From the NCBI RefSeq assembly GCF_014207955.1, contig NZ_JACHLK010000001.1, forward strand, positions 620,001-684,000: a stretch of DNA of 64,000 nucleotides, in the 5' to 3' direction. The notes beneath the pieces were generated by a model. The model searched no databases. It was given only the letters and a program-made list of their open reading frames with translations, and was not told the DNA's origin. The translations under genes and the position numbers were made by a program. Position 1 is the stretch's first letter. Each line of letters opens with the position of its first letter. The stretch is from Acidovorax soli (GTDB lineage: Bacteria; Pseudomonadota; Gammaproteobacteria; Burkholderiales; Burkholderiaceae_C). Positions 47,440 to 56,762 of this stretch are shown here, piece after piece.

Positions 47440-48519
47440 TCAGAAGCTGTGCATGACACCGGCGGAAACGCCGGTGGCCGTGCGCTTGTTCGCTGCGCCC
47501 TGGTAGCCATCGCGCCAGCGCGTGTGGTCCAGCTCGGCATAGACGCGCGTGCGGCGCGAGAGCTTGTACTCGGCAAAGGCCACCATGCGGCCGTAGCCAT
47601 CGTCGGCTGCAGCGGTGCGGGCGCGGTCGATCTTGTAGTAGGTGGCGGTCAGGTCCAGCAGCGGCAGTGCCGCCCAGGTGGCGCCGGCCGACAGCACGCG
47701 CTGTTCGGTGTGCGTGGCCGCGCCCGTCTGCGCCTTGCTGCGCCCGGCGTTGGCGGCCAGGCGCACGCTGCCCCATTGGTACGCCGCACCCAGCGTGGCG
47801 GCGTCGAGCGGGCGCAGGTTGGCGTCCTTGAAGGTCTGCCAGGCGCCGGACACGGTGAGGCCGCCATCCGCATAGGCCAGGCCCAGGCCGTGCGAGGACA
47901 AAGCGGACGACTGGGATGCGACTTCGCCCACCCCCAGCATGGCCCGCGCCGTGAGCCCGCCCCAGCGGCCGCTGAGCTTGACGGCATTGTCCAGCCGGTA
48001 GGAGCCCGTGTTGGCGCCCGCGCTGCCGTACTCGATGCCCAGGCCGTGCTGGCTCAGCGCGGTGACGCCGATGTTGGGGTTGAAGCTGGCAAAGCGCATG
48101 GCCAGCGGGTCCACGGGCGCAATGGCGTCGGCCAGCAGCGTGGTCTGGCGGCCCAGGGCGATGCTGCCCCAGGCGTTCTGCAGCCCCACCCAGGAGGCGC
48201 GGTCGAAAACCTTGGTGCTGTTGGCGGGCGCCCCCGTATCGGCGTTGAGGCCGCTTTCCAGGTTGAACAGCGCGCGGGCGCCGCCGCCCAAGTCTTCGCT
48301 GCCGCGCACGCCCCAGCGGCTGGTGGTGTGGATGCCGCTGCCCAGGCTGTGGTGCGAGCCGGGTGCAGGCGCATTGGCGGCCGTGAGCCCGCTGGCGTGG
48401 CGCAGGCCCAGGTCGACCACGCCGTAGAGCGTGAGTTGGGTGGCCGTGGTCTGGGCGAAAGCCGGCGCGCAGGCCAGCAGGGCGGACAAGGCGCACAGGG
48501 CGCCGGTCGTGTTCTTCAT
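47440..48519 (-). CDS. Gram-negative porin
   Basis: The 359-residue outer-membrane trimeric-type porin has a signal peptide ending at CAPAFAQ (about residue 23). The beta-proteobacterial start QLTLYGVVDLGLRHASG and the loop motif SRWGVRGSEDLGGGARALFNLESG are clear. The final strand ends in Phe (GVMHSF), as needed for BAM recognition. It is the last gene of the tautomerase-Bug-porin operon and probably widens uptake of the same organic acids. Confidence 0.92.
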   Translation of the reverse strand: MKNTTGALCALSALLACAPAFAQTTATQLTLYGVVDLGLRHASGLTAANAPAPGSHHSLGSGIHTTSRWGVRGSEDLGGGARALFNLESGLNADTGAPANSTKVFDRASWVGLQNAWGSIALGRQTTLLADAIAPVDPLAMRFASFNPNIGVTALSQHGLGIEYGSAGANTGSYRLDNAVKLSGRWGGLTARAMLGVGEVASQSSALSSHGLGLAYADGGLTVSGAWQTFKDANLRPLDAATLGAAYQWGSVRLAANAGRSKAQTGAATHTEQRVLSAGATWAALPLLDLTATYYKIDRARTAAADDGYGRMVAFAEYKLSRRTRVYAELDHTRWRDGYQGAANKRTATGVSAGVMHSF

Positions 48520-48558
48520 GCGGTCTCCTCGGTGGGTGTTCGTGCTTGTTCGGCAGGG

Positions 48559-49545
48559 TCAATCGGCGGTCAGCTGCGCCTTCTGCACCACGCCACGCCA
48601 CTTGGCCAGTTCCTGGCGCACGGTCTGGGCCAGGGCCTCGGGTGTGCTGCTGTCCACGACGGCGCCCTGTTCTTCGATGCGGCGCGCCACATCCTTGTCG
48701 GCCAGGGCAGTGTTGAGCGCCTTGTTGAGTTGGTCCACCACGGCCTTGGGCGTCTTGCCCGGGGCGAACAGGGCATACCACTGGGTGATCTCCACGCCCT
48801 TGATGCCGGCCTCCTCCAGCGTGGGCACATCGGGCATCAGCGAGGAGCGCTTGGGCCCAGCCAGCGCCAGCGCGCGCAGCTTGCCGTTCTTCACGTGGGA
48901 CGAGGCCGAGAACAGGCTGGGGAACATCACCTGCGTCTGGTTGGCCATGGTGTCGTTCATCGCCGGGGCCGAGCCGCGGTAGGGCACATGCGCCATCTGC
49001 GCGCCGCTTTCCAGCTTGAACATCTCGGCCGAGAAATGCGGCGCCGTTCCGTTGCCGGCCGAGGCGTAGTTGTAGGCGCTGGGGTTCGCCTTGGTGAGGG
49101 CCACGAACTCGGCTACGGTCTTGGCCGGCACCTTGGGGTTGATGACCATCAGCGTGGGCGAGTAGCAGACCATGCCGATGGGCTCGAACTGGGTGATGGG
49201 GTCGTAGCGCAGCTTCTGCAGCGCCGGGCTCATGCCGTGCGTGCCGATGTAGCCGAACAGGATGGTGTGGCCGTCGGGCGCGGCGCGCGCCACATACTCG
49301 GCGGCAATGGCGCCGTTGGCGCCGGCCTTGTTCTCCACGATCACCGACTGGCCCAGCAGCTGCGACATCTTCTGCGCCACCACGCGCGCCATGCCATCGT
49401 TGCCGCCCCCGGCGGCCGTGGGAACGACCAGGGTGATGGAACGCTCGGGAAAGGCGGCGTGCGCCGCCAGCGGTGCGCCGGCCAGTGTGGCGAGCGCCAG
49501 TGCGGCAGCCAGCGTGCGGCGGCGCGATGGGAAGGGATGGGCCAT
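48559..49545 (-). CDS. Bug-family substrate-binding protein of the tautomerase operon
   Basis: The 328-residue periplasmic binding protein has an RRR-type signal peptide (PSRRRTLAAALALATLAGAPLAAHA). The Bug motifs are TLVVPTAAGGGNDGMARVVAQ, VENKAGANGAIAAEYVA, AHVPYRGSAPAM and VPTLEEAGIKGVEITQWYALFAPGKTP. CCGGAGACAAG precedes the ATG. Position suggests an oxalomesaconate- or aconitate-like ligand. No membrane subunits are nearby. Confidence 0.9.
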   Translation of the reverse strand: MAHPFPSRRRTLAAALALATLAGAPLAAHAAFPERSITLVVPTAAGGGNDGMARVVAQKMSQLLGQSVIVENKAGANGAIAAEYVARAAPDGHTILFGYIGTHGMSPALQKLRYDPITQFEPIGMVCYSPTLMVINPKVPAKTVAEFVALTKANPSAYNYASAGNGTAPHFSAEMFKLESGAQMAHVPYRGSAPAMNDTMANQTQVMFPSLFSASSHVKNGKLRALALAGPKRSSLMPDVPTLEEAGIKGVEITQWYALFAPGKTPKAVVDQLNKALNTALADKDVARRIEEQGAVVDSSTPEALAQTVRQELAKWRGVVQKAQLTAD

Positions 49546-49596
49546 GGTCTTGTCTCCGGTCAGGTCGTTGTGGATGGATGGGGGATGCGAAGGGAA

Positions 49597-50688
49597 TCAG
49601 GGGTGTGCAGCGGCCTCTGCGACGAACAAGGTGCCTTCCAGGATCTTTCGGGCCGTGCGCACCAGCGCGGCCTGCACCAGCGTGCACTGGCCGTCCAGCA
49701 GGGCGAGTTCGACATCCACGTGGATGCGGCCGGCCGGGTGCAGCACCTCCACGCGGCGCGTGCCGGCGCTGGGCGCAGTGCGCGCATCGCTGGCCACGGT
49801 GCCCGGCAGCACCGTGGCGGCGGCCACGCCGATGGCGCCGGTCACGGCGTGAGAGCGGTGGCAGCGCCGCGGCGTGAAGTAGCGCGAGACGGTGCTGCCG
49901 GGTGCCGCGCCGGGCGAGACGATCACCGGCTTGGGCAGCACGCTGCCCGAGACATCGCCCATGCCCATGCGCAGACCGGCCTCGCAGCGCAGGGCCTCCA
50001 GACGGGCGAGCAGGGCGGTGTCGGCATCGAGTTCGGCGGGCGTTTCGTCGCCGCGCAGGCCCAGGTCGGCGGCGCGTACCAGCACCATCACCTGGGCGGC
50101 GTCGATGCAGGTCACAGGCAGCCCGTGGAGGGTGTCGATGCGCTGCCCCGTGGGGAAGATCTGCCCCGTGACGGCGCCCCAGGCATCGAGGAAATTCATC
50201 AGCACCGGTGCGGCCGTGCCCTGCACGCCGTCGATGCGCACATCGCCCTCGTAGTGCACGCGGCCGCCGCGGGTCTGCACCTGCACATCAATGCGCGAGC
50301 GGGTGTTGACGTTGTAGACCCGCACCCGCGTCACGTCGCCCGTGCCGCTGGGGGGCACCAGGCCCTGCTCGATGGCGAAGGGCCCCACACCGGCCAGCAT
50401 GTTGCCGCAGTTGGGCCGGGTGTCCACGCGGGCTTCGTCCACGCTGACCTGGGCGAAGAGGTAGTCCACGTCGCAGCCGGCATGGCCCGAGCGCGAGACG
50501 ATGGCCACCTTGCTGGTCAGCGAGTTGCCGCCGCCCAGGCCGTCGATCTGCAGCTCGTGCGGCGAACCCAGGGCCGCGATCAGCGTGCGGTCACGCTCGG
50601 CGGGATCCGTGGGCAGCCAGTCGGCCAGGAAGAACGGACCCCGGGAGGTGCCGCCGCGCATCAGGACGCAAGGAAGGTGGTAGCTCAT
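49597..50688 (-). CDS. 4-oxalomesaconate tautomerase-like protein (PrpF/GalD family)
   Basis: The 363-residue protein matches the PrpF/GalD isomerase family: N-terminal LPCVLMRGGTSRGPFFLADWLP, then LQIDGLGGGNSLTSKVAIV, with RPNCGNMLAGVGPFA carrying the family Cys. GalD interconverts keto and enol 4-oxalomesaconate in gallate breakdown; PrpF and relatives isomerise aconitates. Close to the tcu operon, an aconitate isomerase role is also possible. It is divergent from the LysR gene at 50885 and heads an operon with Bug and porin. Confidence 0.82.
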   Translation of the reverse strand: MSYHLPCVLMRGGTSRGPFFLADWLPTDPAERDRTLIAALGSPHELQIDGLGGGNSLTSKVAIVSRSGHAGCDVDYLFAQVSVDEARVDTRPNCGNMLAGVGPFAIEQGLVPPSGTGDVTRVRVYNVNTRSRIDVQVQTRGGRVHYEGDVRIDGVQGTAAPVLMNFLDAWGAVTGQIFPTGQRIDTLHGLPVTCIDAAQVMVLVRAADLGLRGDETPAELDADTALLARLEALRCEAGLRMGMGDVSGSVLPKPVIVSPGAAPGSTVSRYFTPRRCHRSHAVTGAIGVAAATVLPGTVASDARTAPSAGTRRVEVLHPAGRIHVDVELALLDGQCTLVQAALVRTARKILEGTLFVAEAAAHP

Positions 50689-50719
50689 GGGGCCGCATGG
50701 TGCGGCGCCGCCGATTGTT

Positions 50720-50762
50720 TGTGAATTGCATTGTTGACAACGATTGATGCATGCAGCGCAAT
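50720..50762. repeat. 43-bp regulatory direct repeat, copy 1
   Basis: This copy starts TGTGAATTGCATTGTTGACA and ends GCAGCGCAAT. It matches copy 2 (50798-50840) at 34 of 43 positions and holds GTTGACAAC, a small palindrome. It lies nearer the tautomerase start. Likely LysR binding site. Confidence 0.6.
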
Positions 50763-50797
50763 AGATGTGGGGCGCTTGTACGTGATGGAATGGCGCC

Positions 50798-50840
50798 TGT
50801 GAATTGCAATGTTGCGAAGCATTGATGCACCGCGCGCAAT
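50798..50840. repeat. 43-bp regulatory direct repeat, copy 2
   Basis: This copy starts TGTGAATTGCAATGTTGCGA and ends CGCGCGCAAT, 78 bp downstream of copy 1 in the same orientation. It lies nearer the LysR start. Both copies share ATTGATGCA and GCGCAAT. Confidence 0.6.
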
Positions 50841-50884
50841 GCACACCACGCCCCTTCCGGGGGCATTCCACACGGGCCTTCGCC

Positions 50885-51805
50885 ATGCACACCAAATTCG
50901 ATCTGGCCGATATCCAGGCCTTTGCCGCCGTGGCCGAGCTGCAGAGCTTTCGCGCCGCGGCCGAATCCATCCACCTGTCGCAGCCGGCCTTCAGCCGCCG
51001 CATCGACAAGCTCGAAGAGGCCCTGGGCGTGCGCCTGCTCGACCGCACCACGCGCCGTGTGACGCTCACGGCCGTGGGCCGCGACTTTGCGCGCAAGACG
51101 CGGCTGTGGCTCGACGACCTCGATGGCATGCTGATGGGCCTGGGCGACGTGGCGGCGCGGCGCATGGGCGAGGTGACGATCGCCTGCGTGCCCTCGGCCG
51201 TGTATTACTTTTTGCCGCAGGTGGTCAAGCGCTACCACGAGCGCTTTCCGAAGATCCGCGTCAAGGTGCACGACGCCAGCGCCAACGAGGTGCTGGTGGC
51301 CGTGGCCCAGGGCGATGCGGACTTCGGCCTCAACTTCATCGGCAGTCAGGAGGCCGAAATCGAGTTCAAGCCCGTGCTGGCCGAGCGCTTCGTGGCCGCC
51401 TGCCGGCGCGACCATGTGCTGGCGCGGCGCAAGCAGGTGAGCTGGGCGGAGCTGGGCCAGCACGACTTCATGTCGGTGGGCAAGACCTCGGGCAACCGCC
51501 TGCTGATGGACCTGGCGCTGGCCAATGTGCCCGACCGCCCGCAGTGCCTGTACGAGGCCAAGCATGTGACCACCCTGCTCGGGCTGGTCGAAGCCGGCCT
51601 GGGTGTGGCCGCCGTGCCCCGCCTGGCCATGCCGGGCAAGGACCACCCCACGCTGGTCAGCATTCCCCTGGTGGAGCCCGTGGTCACCCGGCAGATGGGA
51701 CTCATCAAGCGCCGTGGGCGCTCCCTGTCGCCCGCAGCCCAGCAGCTCTATGACCTGCTGGTGGCTACGCGTACTGCGCGCCCGCGCAGCGTGCGCATTC
51801 CATAA
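50885..51805 (+). CDS. LysR-type transcriptional regulator of the tautomerase-Bug-porin operon
   Basis: The 306-residue protein has an HTH ([39 protein letters not shown]) and a LysR effector domain ([35 protein letters not shown]). It is divergent from the tautomerase gene across a 196-bp gap with two 43-bp direct repeats, so it very likely controls that operon and itself. The ATG at 50885 is chosen from the family N-terminus; the frame extends upstream into the repeats. Confidence 0.9.
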   Translation: MHTKFDLADIQAFAAVAELQSFRAAAESIHLSQPAFSRRIDKLEEALGVRLLDRTTRRVTLTAVGRDFARKTRLWLDDLDGMLMGLGDVAARRMGEVTIACVPSAVYYFLPQVVKRYHERFPKIRVKVHDASANEVLVAVAQGDADFGLNFIGSQEAEIEFKPVLAERFVAACRRDHVLARRKQVSWAELGQHDFMSVGKTSGNRLLMDLALANVPDRPQCLYEAKHVTTLLGLVEAGLGVAAVPRLAMPGKDHPTLVSIPLVEPVVTRQMGLIKRRGRSLSPAAQQLYDLLVATRTARPRSVRIP

Positions 51806-51822
51806 AAAATACAATTGGGGCC

Positions 51823-52944
51823 ATGACAGCACCCACCAAGCACCGCGTCGTCGTCGGCCTCTCCGGCGGCGTGGACTCGGCCGTCACCGCCCACCTGCTC
51901 AAGCAGCAGGGCCACGAGGTGGTCGGCATCTTCATGAAGAACTGGGAAGACGACGACGACAGCGAGTACTGCTCGTCCAACATCGACTTCGTGGACGCGG
52001 CCGCCGTGGCCGACGTGATCGGCATCGAGATCGAGCACGTGAACTTCGCGGCCGACTACAAGGACCGGGTGTTCGCCGAGTTCCTGCGCGAGTACCAGGC
52101 CGGCCGCACGCCCAACCCCGACGTGCTGTGCAACGCCGAGATCAAGTTCAAGGCCTTCCTGGACCATGCCATGCGCCTGGGCGCGGAGAAGATCGCCACG
52201 GGCCACTACGCGCGCGTGCGCCAGAACCCGGATTCGGGCCTGTTCGAGCTGCTCAAGGGGCTCGATCCAGCCAAGGACCAGAGCTACTTCCTGCACCGCC
52301 TGAACCAGGCGCAGCTGGCCAAGACCCTGTTCCCCGTGGGCGAGCTGCACAAGACCGAGGTGCGGCGCATTGCGGAAGAAATCGGTCTGCCCAATGCCAA
52401 GAAGAAGGATTCCACCGGCATCTGCTTCATCGGCGAGCGGCCGTTCCGCGAGTTTTTGAACCGCTACATCAGCCATGCGCCCGGCCCCATCCAGGACGAC
52501 CGGGGCCGCACCCTGGGCAAGCATGTGGGCCTGAGCTTCTACACCCTGGGCCAGCGCCAGGGCCTGGGCATCGGCGGCGTCAAGGAAAAAGGCGCGCAGC
52601 GCGGCGGTGGCGAGCACGAGCCCTGGTTCGTGGCGCGCAAGGACCTCGCCAAGAACACCTTGCGCGTGGTGCAGGGGCACGACCACCCTTGGCTGCTGTC
52701 CCGCGCGCTCACCGCGCAGGACGTGAGCTGGACGGCCGGCCATGCACCCGCGCCGGGCGTCTACGGTTCCAAGACACGCTACCGCCAGCCCGATGCGCCC
52801 TGCACCGTGGTGGCGGCCGATGGCGCGGGCCTCTCGCTGCAATTTCCCGAGGCCCAGTGGGCCGTGACGCCCGGCCAGTCGGCCGTGCTGTACGACGGCG
52901 ATGTCTGCCTGGGTGGCGGCGTGATCTCCAGCGCAACCGAATAG
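51823..52944 (+). CDS. mnmA: tRNA 2-thiouridine(34) synthase MnmA
   Basis: MnmA puts sulfur on U34 of Lys, Glu and Gln tRNAs. The 373-residue protein has the PP-loop SGGVDS (residues 14-19), the catalytic Cys103 in [11 protein letters not shown] and Cys200 in [10 protein letters not shown]. All are as in the family. A -10-like TACAAT ends 7 bp before the ATG, so the transcript may be leaderless or nearly so. The gene is convergent with the DUF5682 gene, 7 bp between stops. Confidence 0.96.
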   Translation: MTAPTKHRVVVGLSGGVDSAVTAHLLKQQGHEVVGIFMKNWEDDDDSEYCSSNIDFVDAAAVADVIGIEIEHVNFAADYKDRVFAEFLREYQAGRTPNPDVLCNAEIKFKAFLDHAMRLGAEKIATGHYARVRQNPDSGLFELLKGLDPAKDQSYFLHRLNQAQLAKTLFPVGELHKTEVRRIAEEIGLPNAKKKDSTGICFIGERPFREFLNRYISHAPGPIQDDRGRTLGKHVGLSFYTLGQRQGLGIGGVKEKGAQRGGGEHEPWFVARKDLAKNTLRVVQGHDHPWLLSRALTAQDVSWTAGHAPAPGVYGSKTRYRQPDAPCTVVAADGAGLSLQFPEAQWAVTPGQSAVLYDGDVCLGGGVISSATE

Positions 52945-52951
52945 CAGGCGG

Positions 52952-55534
52952 TCAACGGATCCAGTGCTGCAGCCCGTCGCGCTGCAGGCTGGCCTCCAGC
53001 AGGGCCTGCAGGCGCAGGCCGGCGTGCAGGTCTTCCTCGGTGGTCTCGTAGTGCATGCCGGCCAGCGAGGCTGCGGTGGCCTCGTCCGTGCCATGCAGTT
53101 GCGCCACCTTGGTCGCCAGGTCGGCCGTTTCCTGGGGCCGCAGGCCGGTGAAGGCCTGGCGCAGGTCCGGCAGGTGGGCCACGAAGGCCGCGTCGTCCCA
53201 CCCGCGCACCAGCGCATCCAGCCCCTGCAGCAGGGCCGGCAGGCGCAGCAGCAGCTCGGGTGCGGCGGTCATCATGCCGTTCAGGAACTGCACGGCCTCG
53301 TGCGGCAGGGCACCGGGGCCAAAGCGCTGGCGCACCACGGCATCGAGCGCTGCGTCGTCCCAGTGGCCGTCGAGGTAGAGCAGCGCGGTGGCGGCACCGG
53401 CCACGCCGGGCGCGCAGCCAGCGCCGGTGGCAAAGCGCTCCAGGTGTTCCGCCAGCAGGCTGGCATCGACGGCGCCCGTGCCCTCGCGCTCCAGGCTGCT
53501 GAGCAGGCGCCCCAGCTCGCGCAGCGAGAGCAGCAGGCGCACGGCCTGCTCCTGCCCGTCGGCCGGCGTCTGCGCCAGCGGCGGCAGCAGGTACAGGGCG
53601 GCGGGCCACACGCGCTGCAGCAGGCCGGCAAGCTGCGGGTTCTGCTGCACCCCCAGCGGCTCGCGCGCGCGCCACAGCGTGACCAGGCGGTGCCCGCATT
53701 CGACCACGGAGGACAGCGAGGCATCTTCGCCCAGGTGCTCCGACAGCAAGGCCAGCAGCTGCGGCAGCCGTGCATGCAGCCCCACCAGGCAGGCGCGCTG
53801 CAGCAGGGCCACGGCCGCGCTGGCGCTGCGCCCGCGCCCCTGGTCGGACAGGGCGGCTTCTTCGCGCAGCAGCCGTGCCAGGCACACGGCCTCCACACTC
53901 GCGCCGTCGCTGGCCAGCGCGATCAGCCGGGCCTCGACCAGGGGCGACCAGGCGGCGCGCCATTCTTCGAACAGCATGTTCAGCCGGCTACCGGCCATGA
54001 AGTCGGGCCCCGCCACCCACTGAGCCAGGCCCGCATCGAGGTAGGCCATGGCATGCAGGAAGCGGCTGCGCACGCGGTGCGAGGGCTTGCGGTACAGGTC
54101 CAGCCGCACCGTGCGCGCGCTGCTGTCGTCCAGGCGCACGCCGGCTGCGCGGGCCAGGCGGCGCGCATCCTCGATCAGCGGAGGCGAGCCGGCCGAGGGC
54201 GGCACGTCGCCGATGCGCGTGCCACCGAGAAAGGCGCGCAGGTCGGCCGTGAAGCCGCGCGTGCCCTCGTCGATGGCGCCTTTGACGAAGCACGAACGGA
54301 TCGCGTCCAGCAGGTCCTGGCGGCCCGGCCCGGCATTGCCGCGCAGTTCGGCCAGGCGCACGGCCTGCAGCGCGGCGGCCTGCACCAGCGCGGTGGAAAC
54401 GGCGTCGGTCTGGTCCTGCGCCCGGGTCTGCTGGGCAAAGCGGGCCAGGGTGTCCAGGGCCACGGCGGTGAGGGGGTGAACCCCTGGGGCCGTGGCCTGC
54501 GCGGCGCCGGCCTCCAGCGCCTCCCAGGCCTGCTGGTAGTAGCCCGGTGAGGGCATGCCCGCGCCGTAGCCGTTGAGCGCGTCGAGCTGCTCGAAGCTGT
54601 AGCGGATCAGCCAGGCCTCGGGCTCCGTGGCCTGGGGGTTCTTCTTCGCGGGGGCCTTGGGGGCCAGGGGCTTGGCGCCCTTCCAGCTGCGCAGCAGCTC
54701 GGGCGTGTGGAAGCCCCCGGTCACGACCACGATGGGGCCTTGCACCGCATTGCGCCAGCGGCGGATGTGCGCCGCCATGTGGCGCTCGCGCGGCAGGCTG
54801 AGTTCGGCCTCCAGCACCTCGGGCTCGTAGTCCTGCCGGGCCATGGCGCACCAGCTGAACACATCGGCGAACAGGCTGCGCCAGTCGGCCAGGGCCGCGG
54901 GCGTGCGCAGCTCGAACAGGCGGTCCCACAGGTCATGGTGGTCCACACAGCCCAGTTGGCGCGCCATGGCATTCAGGTAGCGGCTGTGGGCGAAATGGCG
55001 CTCTTCCATCTGGCTGCGGGCGGCGTCGGGGGCTGTTTCCCCATCGTCGTCCCCGCTGCCGTAGCGGCGCTCCCAGGCCTTGTGGCGCCAGGGCAGGTCG
55101 ATCAATGCCACCTGGGCGCCCAGGGCTGCGCCCTCGCGCGCGGCGATCCATTCGGGGCTGTAGTCGCACAGCGGGTAGAAGGAGCTGCTGGTCACGGTGC
55201 GCGGGCTTGCGGACTCCGGCGCGGCACCCTCTTCTTCGCCGGGTTCGGGCGCTTCGGCCTTGGCTTCGCGCGTGGCTTGGCACAGCCAGGCCACGGGGGC
55301 GCGGGTCTTGGGGTCGCTCAGCAGGGGCAGCAGGCTGTCCAGGTCGTCCGGTCCCTCGATCAGCACGGCGGCCGGGCGCACCTCGCGCAGCAGGTGGCGC
55401 AGCGCCCAGGCGCAAGCCGGGCTGTGGTGGCGCACGGGCACGAAGTAGATGCCGTCCCCGCCGCCATCCATCAGCTGCGGCAGCAGGGCCGCGACCTCCG
55501 GCGGCAGGCCCGCAGGCGACGGTAGCGCGCCCAC
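52952..55534 (-). CDS. DUF5682 family protein (YehM-like)
   Basis: This large protein of about 860 residues has the DUF5682 N-terminal pattern (GIYFVPVRHHSPACAWALRHLLREVRPAAVLIEGP). It also has HFAHSRYLNAMARQLG and IVVVTGGFHTPELL, then a long helical Leu/Ala-rich part with no clear domain. It is the partner of the MoxR ATPase just upstream, as YehM is of YehL in E. coli. Only GTG starts are available. GTG 55534, 2 bp after the ATPase stop, is preferred. GTG 55579 would overlap the ATPase by 43 bp and add unrelated residues. The function is unknown. Confidence 0.82.
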   Translation of the reverse strand: MGALPSPAGLPPEVAALLPQLMDGGGDGIYFVPVRHHSPACAWALRHLLREVRPAAVLIEGPDDLDSLLPLLSDPKTRAPVAWLCQATREAKAEAPEPGEEEGAAPESASPRTVTSSSFYPLCDYSPEWIAAREGAALGAQVALIDLPWRHKAWERRYGSGDDDGETAPDAARSQMEERHFAHSRYLNAMARQLGCVDHHDLWDRLFELRTPAALADWRSLFADVFSWCAMARQDYEPEVLEAELSLPRERHMAAHIRRWRNAVQGPIVVVTGGFHTPELLRSWKGAKPLAPKAPAKKNPQATEPEAWLIRYSFEQLDALNGYGAGMPSPGYYQQAWEALEAGAAQATAPGVHPLTAVALDTLARFAQQTRAQDQTDAVSTALVQAAALQAVRLAELRGNAGPGRQDLLDAIRSCFVKGAIDEGTRGFTADLRAFLGGTRIGDVPPSAGSPPLIEDARRLARAAGVRLDDSSARTVRLDLYRKPSHRVRSRFLHAMAYLDAGLAQWVAGPDFMAGSRLNMLFEEWRAAWSPLVEARLIALASDGASVEAVCLARLLREEAALSDQGRGRSASAAVALLQRACLVGLHARLPQLLALLSEHLGEDASLSSVVECGHRLVTLWRAREPLGVQQNPQLAGLLQRVWPAALYLLPPLAQTPADGQEQAVRLLLSLRELGRLLSSLEREGTGAVDASLLAEHLERFATGAGCAPGVAGAATALLYLDGHWDDAALDAVVRQRFGPGALPHEAVQFLNGMMTAAPELLLRLPALLQGLDALVRGWDDAAFVAHLPDLRQAFTGLRPQETADLATKVAQLHGTDEATAASLAGMHYETTEEDLHAGLRLQALLEASLQRDGLQHWIR

Positions 55535-55536
55535 GG

Positions 55537-56643
55537 CTACTGCCACAGCGCGCGGGCGGCGTCGTGAAAACTCTTCCACTGCGCGTCGCGCCGTGCGCGC
55601 TCGCGCACCACGGTGTCGAAGTAGTGGCGCACGCGCTTGGCGTCGTCGGCACTGTCCTTGAGCACCACGCCCTGCAACTGGCCCGCGATCTCGCGCGGGG
55701 TCAGCTCGCCGCCGTTGAAATGGCGCGCCTGCAGCGCTGCGGCGTAGGCCACGTTCACGGCCTCGGCCGTGGACATCACGGCATCGAGCCCCTTGATGGC
55801 CGTGCCCTCTTGCGTCTGGCCGGCGCGCAGCTCCTGGAAGGTGGTGACCAGCAGCGACACCACGTCGCGCGGCACGTTCACCGGGGCCTCGCTGCCCGCG
55901 AGCTCGCGCGCGAGCTGGGCCATCACCAGGTCCACCTCGAACTGGTGGTCGCGGATGGGGCGCACGGTCTCGAAGTTGAAGCGGCGCTTCAAGGCCGAAG
56001 ACATCTCGTGCACGCCGCGGTCGCGCAGGTTGGCCGTGGCGATGATGTTGAAGCCGCGCTGTGCGAACAGGCGCGCGTCGTCGCCGAGTTCGGGGACCAT
56101 GAGCTGCTTGTCGCTCATGAGCGAGATCAGCACGTCCTGGATCTCGGGCGGGCAGCGTGTGATTTCCTCGAAGCGCACGAGCTTGCCCGCGCGCATGGCC
56201 TGGTACAGCGGCGAGGGCACCAGCGCGCGCTGGCTCGGCCCTTCGGCCAGCAGCAGGGCGTAGTTCCAGCTGTACTTGATGTGGTCCTCGGTGGTACCAG
56301 CCGTGCCCTGCACCGTGAGGCCCGAGTCGCCGCTGATCGCGGCTGCCAGCAGCTCGGACAGCAGCGACTTGGCCGTGCCCGGCTCGCCCACCAGCATCAG
56401 GCCCTGGTGGCCCATGAGCGTGACGATGGCGCGGTCCACCAGCGGGTCGTCGCCAAAGAACTTCTGCGTGACCTGCAGCTTGGCATCGCCCAGGATGAAC
56501 TGGCGCACCGCGCGCGGCGAGAGCTTCCAGCCCGGCGGCCGGGCGTGCGTGTCGGCGGCGGCCAGGCGGTCCAGTTCGTCGGCCCAGCGCTGCTCGGGGG
56601 CCAGGCGCACGGATTGGTTCGCGGAAGGAGGGGTGGTGCTCAT
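55537..56643 (-). CDS. MoxR-type AAA+ ATPase (YehL-like)
   Basis: The 368-residue ATPase has Walker A GEPGTAKS (residues 86-93), Walker B-type LVRFEEI (about 155-160) and the sensor region ATANLRDRGVHEMSSALKRRF. Such MoxR ATPases act as chaperone-like unfoldases, usually with VWA-domain partners. The ATG at 56643 fits the family start. Its direct partner is the DUF5682 gene; no VWA gene follows in this window. The upstream gap holds the Fur box of the divergent haem receptor. Confidence 0.88.
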   Translation of the reverse strand: MSTTPPSANQSVRLAPEQRWADELDRLAAADTHARPPGWKLSPRAVRQFILGDAKLQVTQKFFGDDPLVDRAIVTLMGHQGLMLVGEPGTAKSLLSELLAAAISGDSGLTVQGTAGTTEDHIKYSWNYALLLAEGPSQRALVPSPLYQAMRAGKLVRFEEITRCPPEIQDVLISLMSDKQLMVPELGDDARLFAQRGFNIIATANLRDRGVHEMSSALKRRFNFETVRPIRDHQFEVDLVMAQLARELAGSEAPVNVPRDVVSLLVTTFQELRAGQTQEGTAIKGLDAVMSTAEAVNVAYAAALQARHFNGGELTPREIAGQLQGVVLKDSADDAKRVRHYFDTVVRERARRDAQWKSFHDAARALWQ

Positions 56644-56743
56644 GAATGGCTGGGGGAGTGGATGGCGGGGCGGGACCCGCCTTTCGCAGCTATTTTGGAC
56701 CAGCTTTACACAGCACCCGTAGCAGGCGTGCAACTGATTTATA

Positions 56744-56762
56744 AATGCGTATCAATCGCATT
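56744..56762 (+). promoter_or_regulatory. Fur box upstream of the haem/haemoglobin receptor
   Basis: AATGCGTATCAATCGCATT matches the pattern AATGAGAATCATTCTCATT at 15 of 19 positions. It partly overlaps a perfect inverted repeat GTATCAAT-cgc-ATTGATAC (56749-56767) and a -10-like TACAAT (56765-56770). Iron control is inferred; it may also affect the divergent MoxR gene. Confidence 0.65.

Noticed and set aside
36794-49545. Three Bug genes as a recent tandem duplication
   Set aside because: The proteins differ in signal peptide, core motifs and neighbours, and they lie in different operons and orientations. They are old paralogues.
55535-55579. N-terminal extension of the DUF5682 protein to GTG 55579
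   Set aside because: The extra residues (EEFSRRRPRAVAVA) come from reading the conserved end of the MoxR gene in another frame and have no family support; GTG 55534 is preferred.
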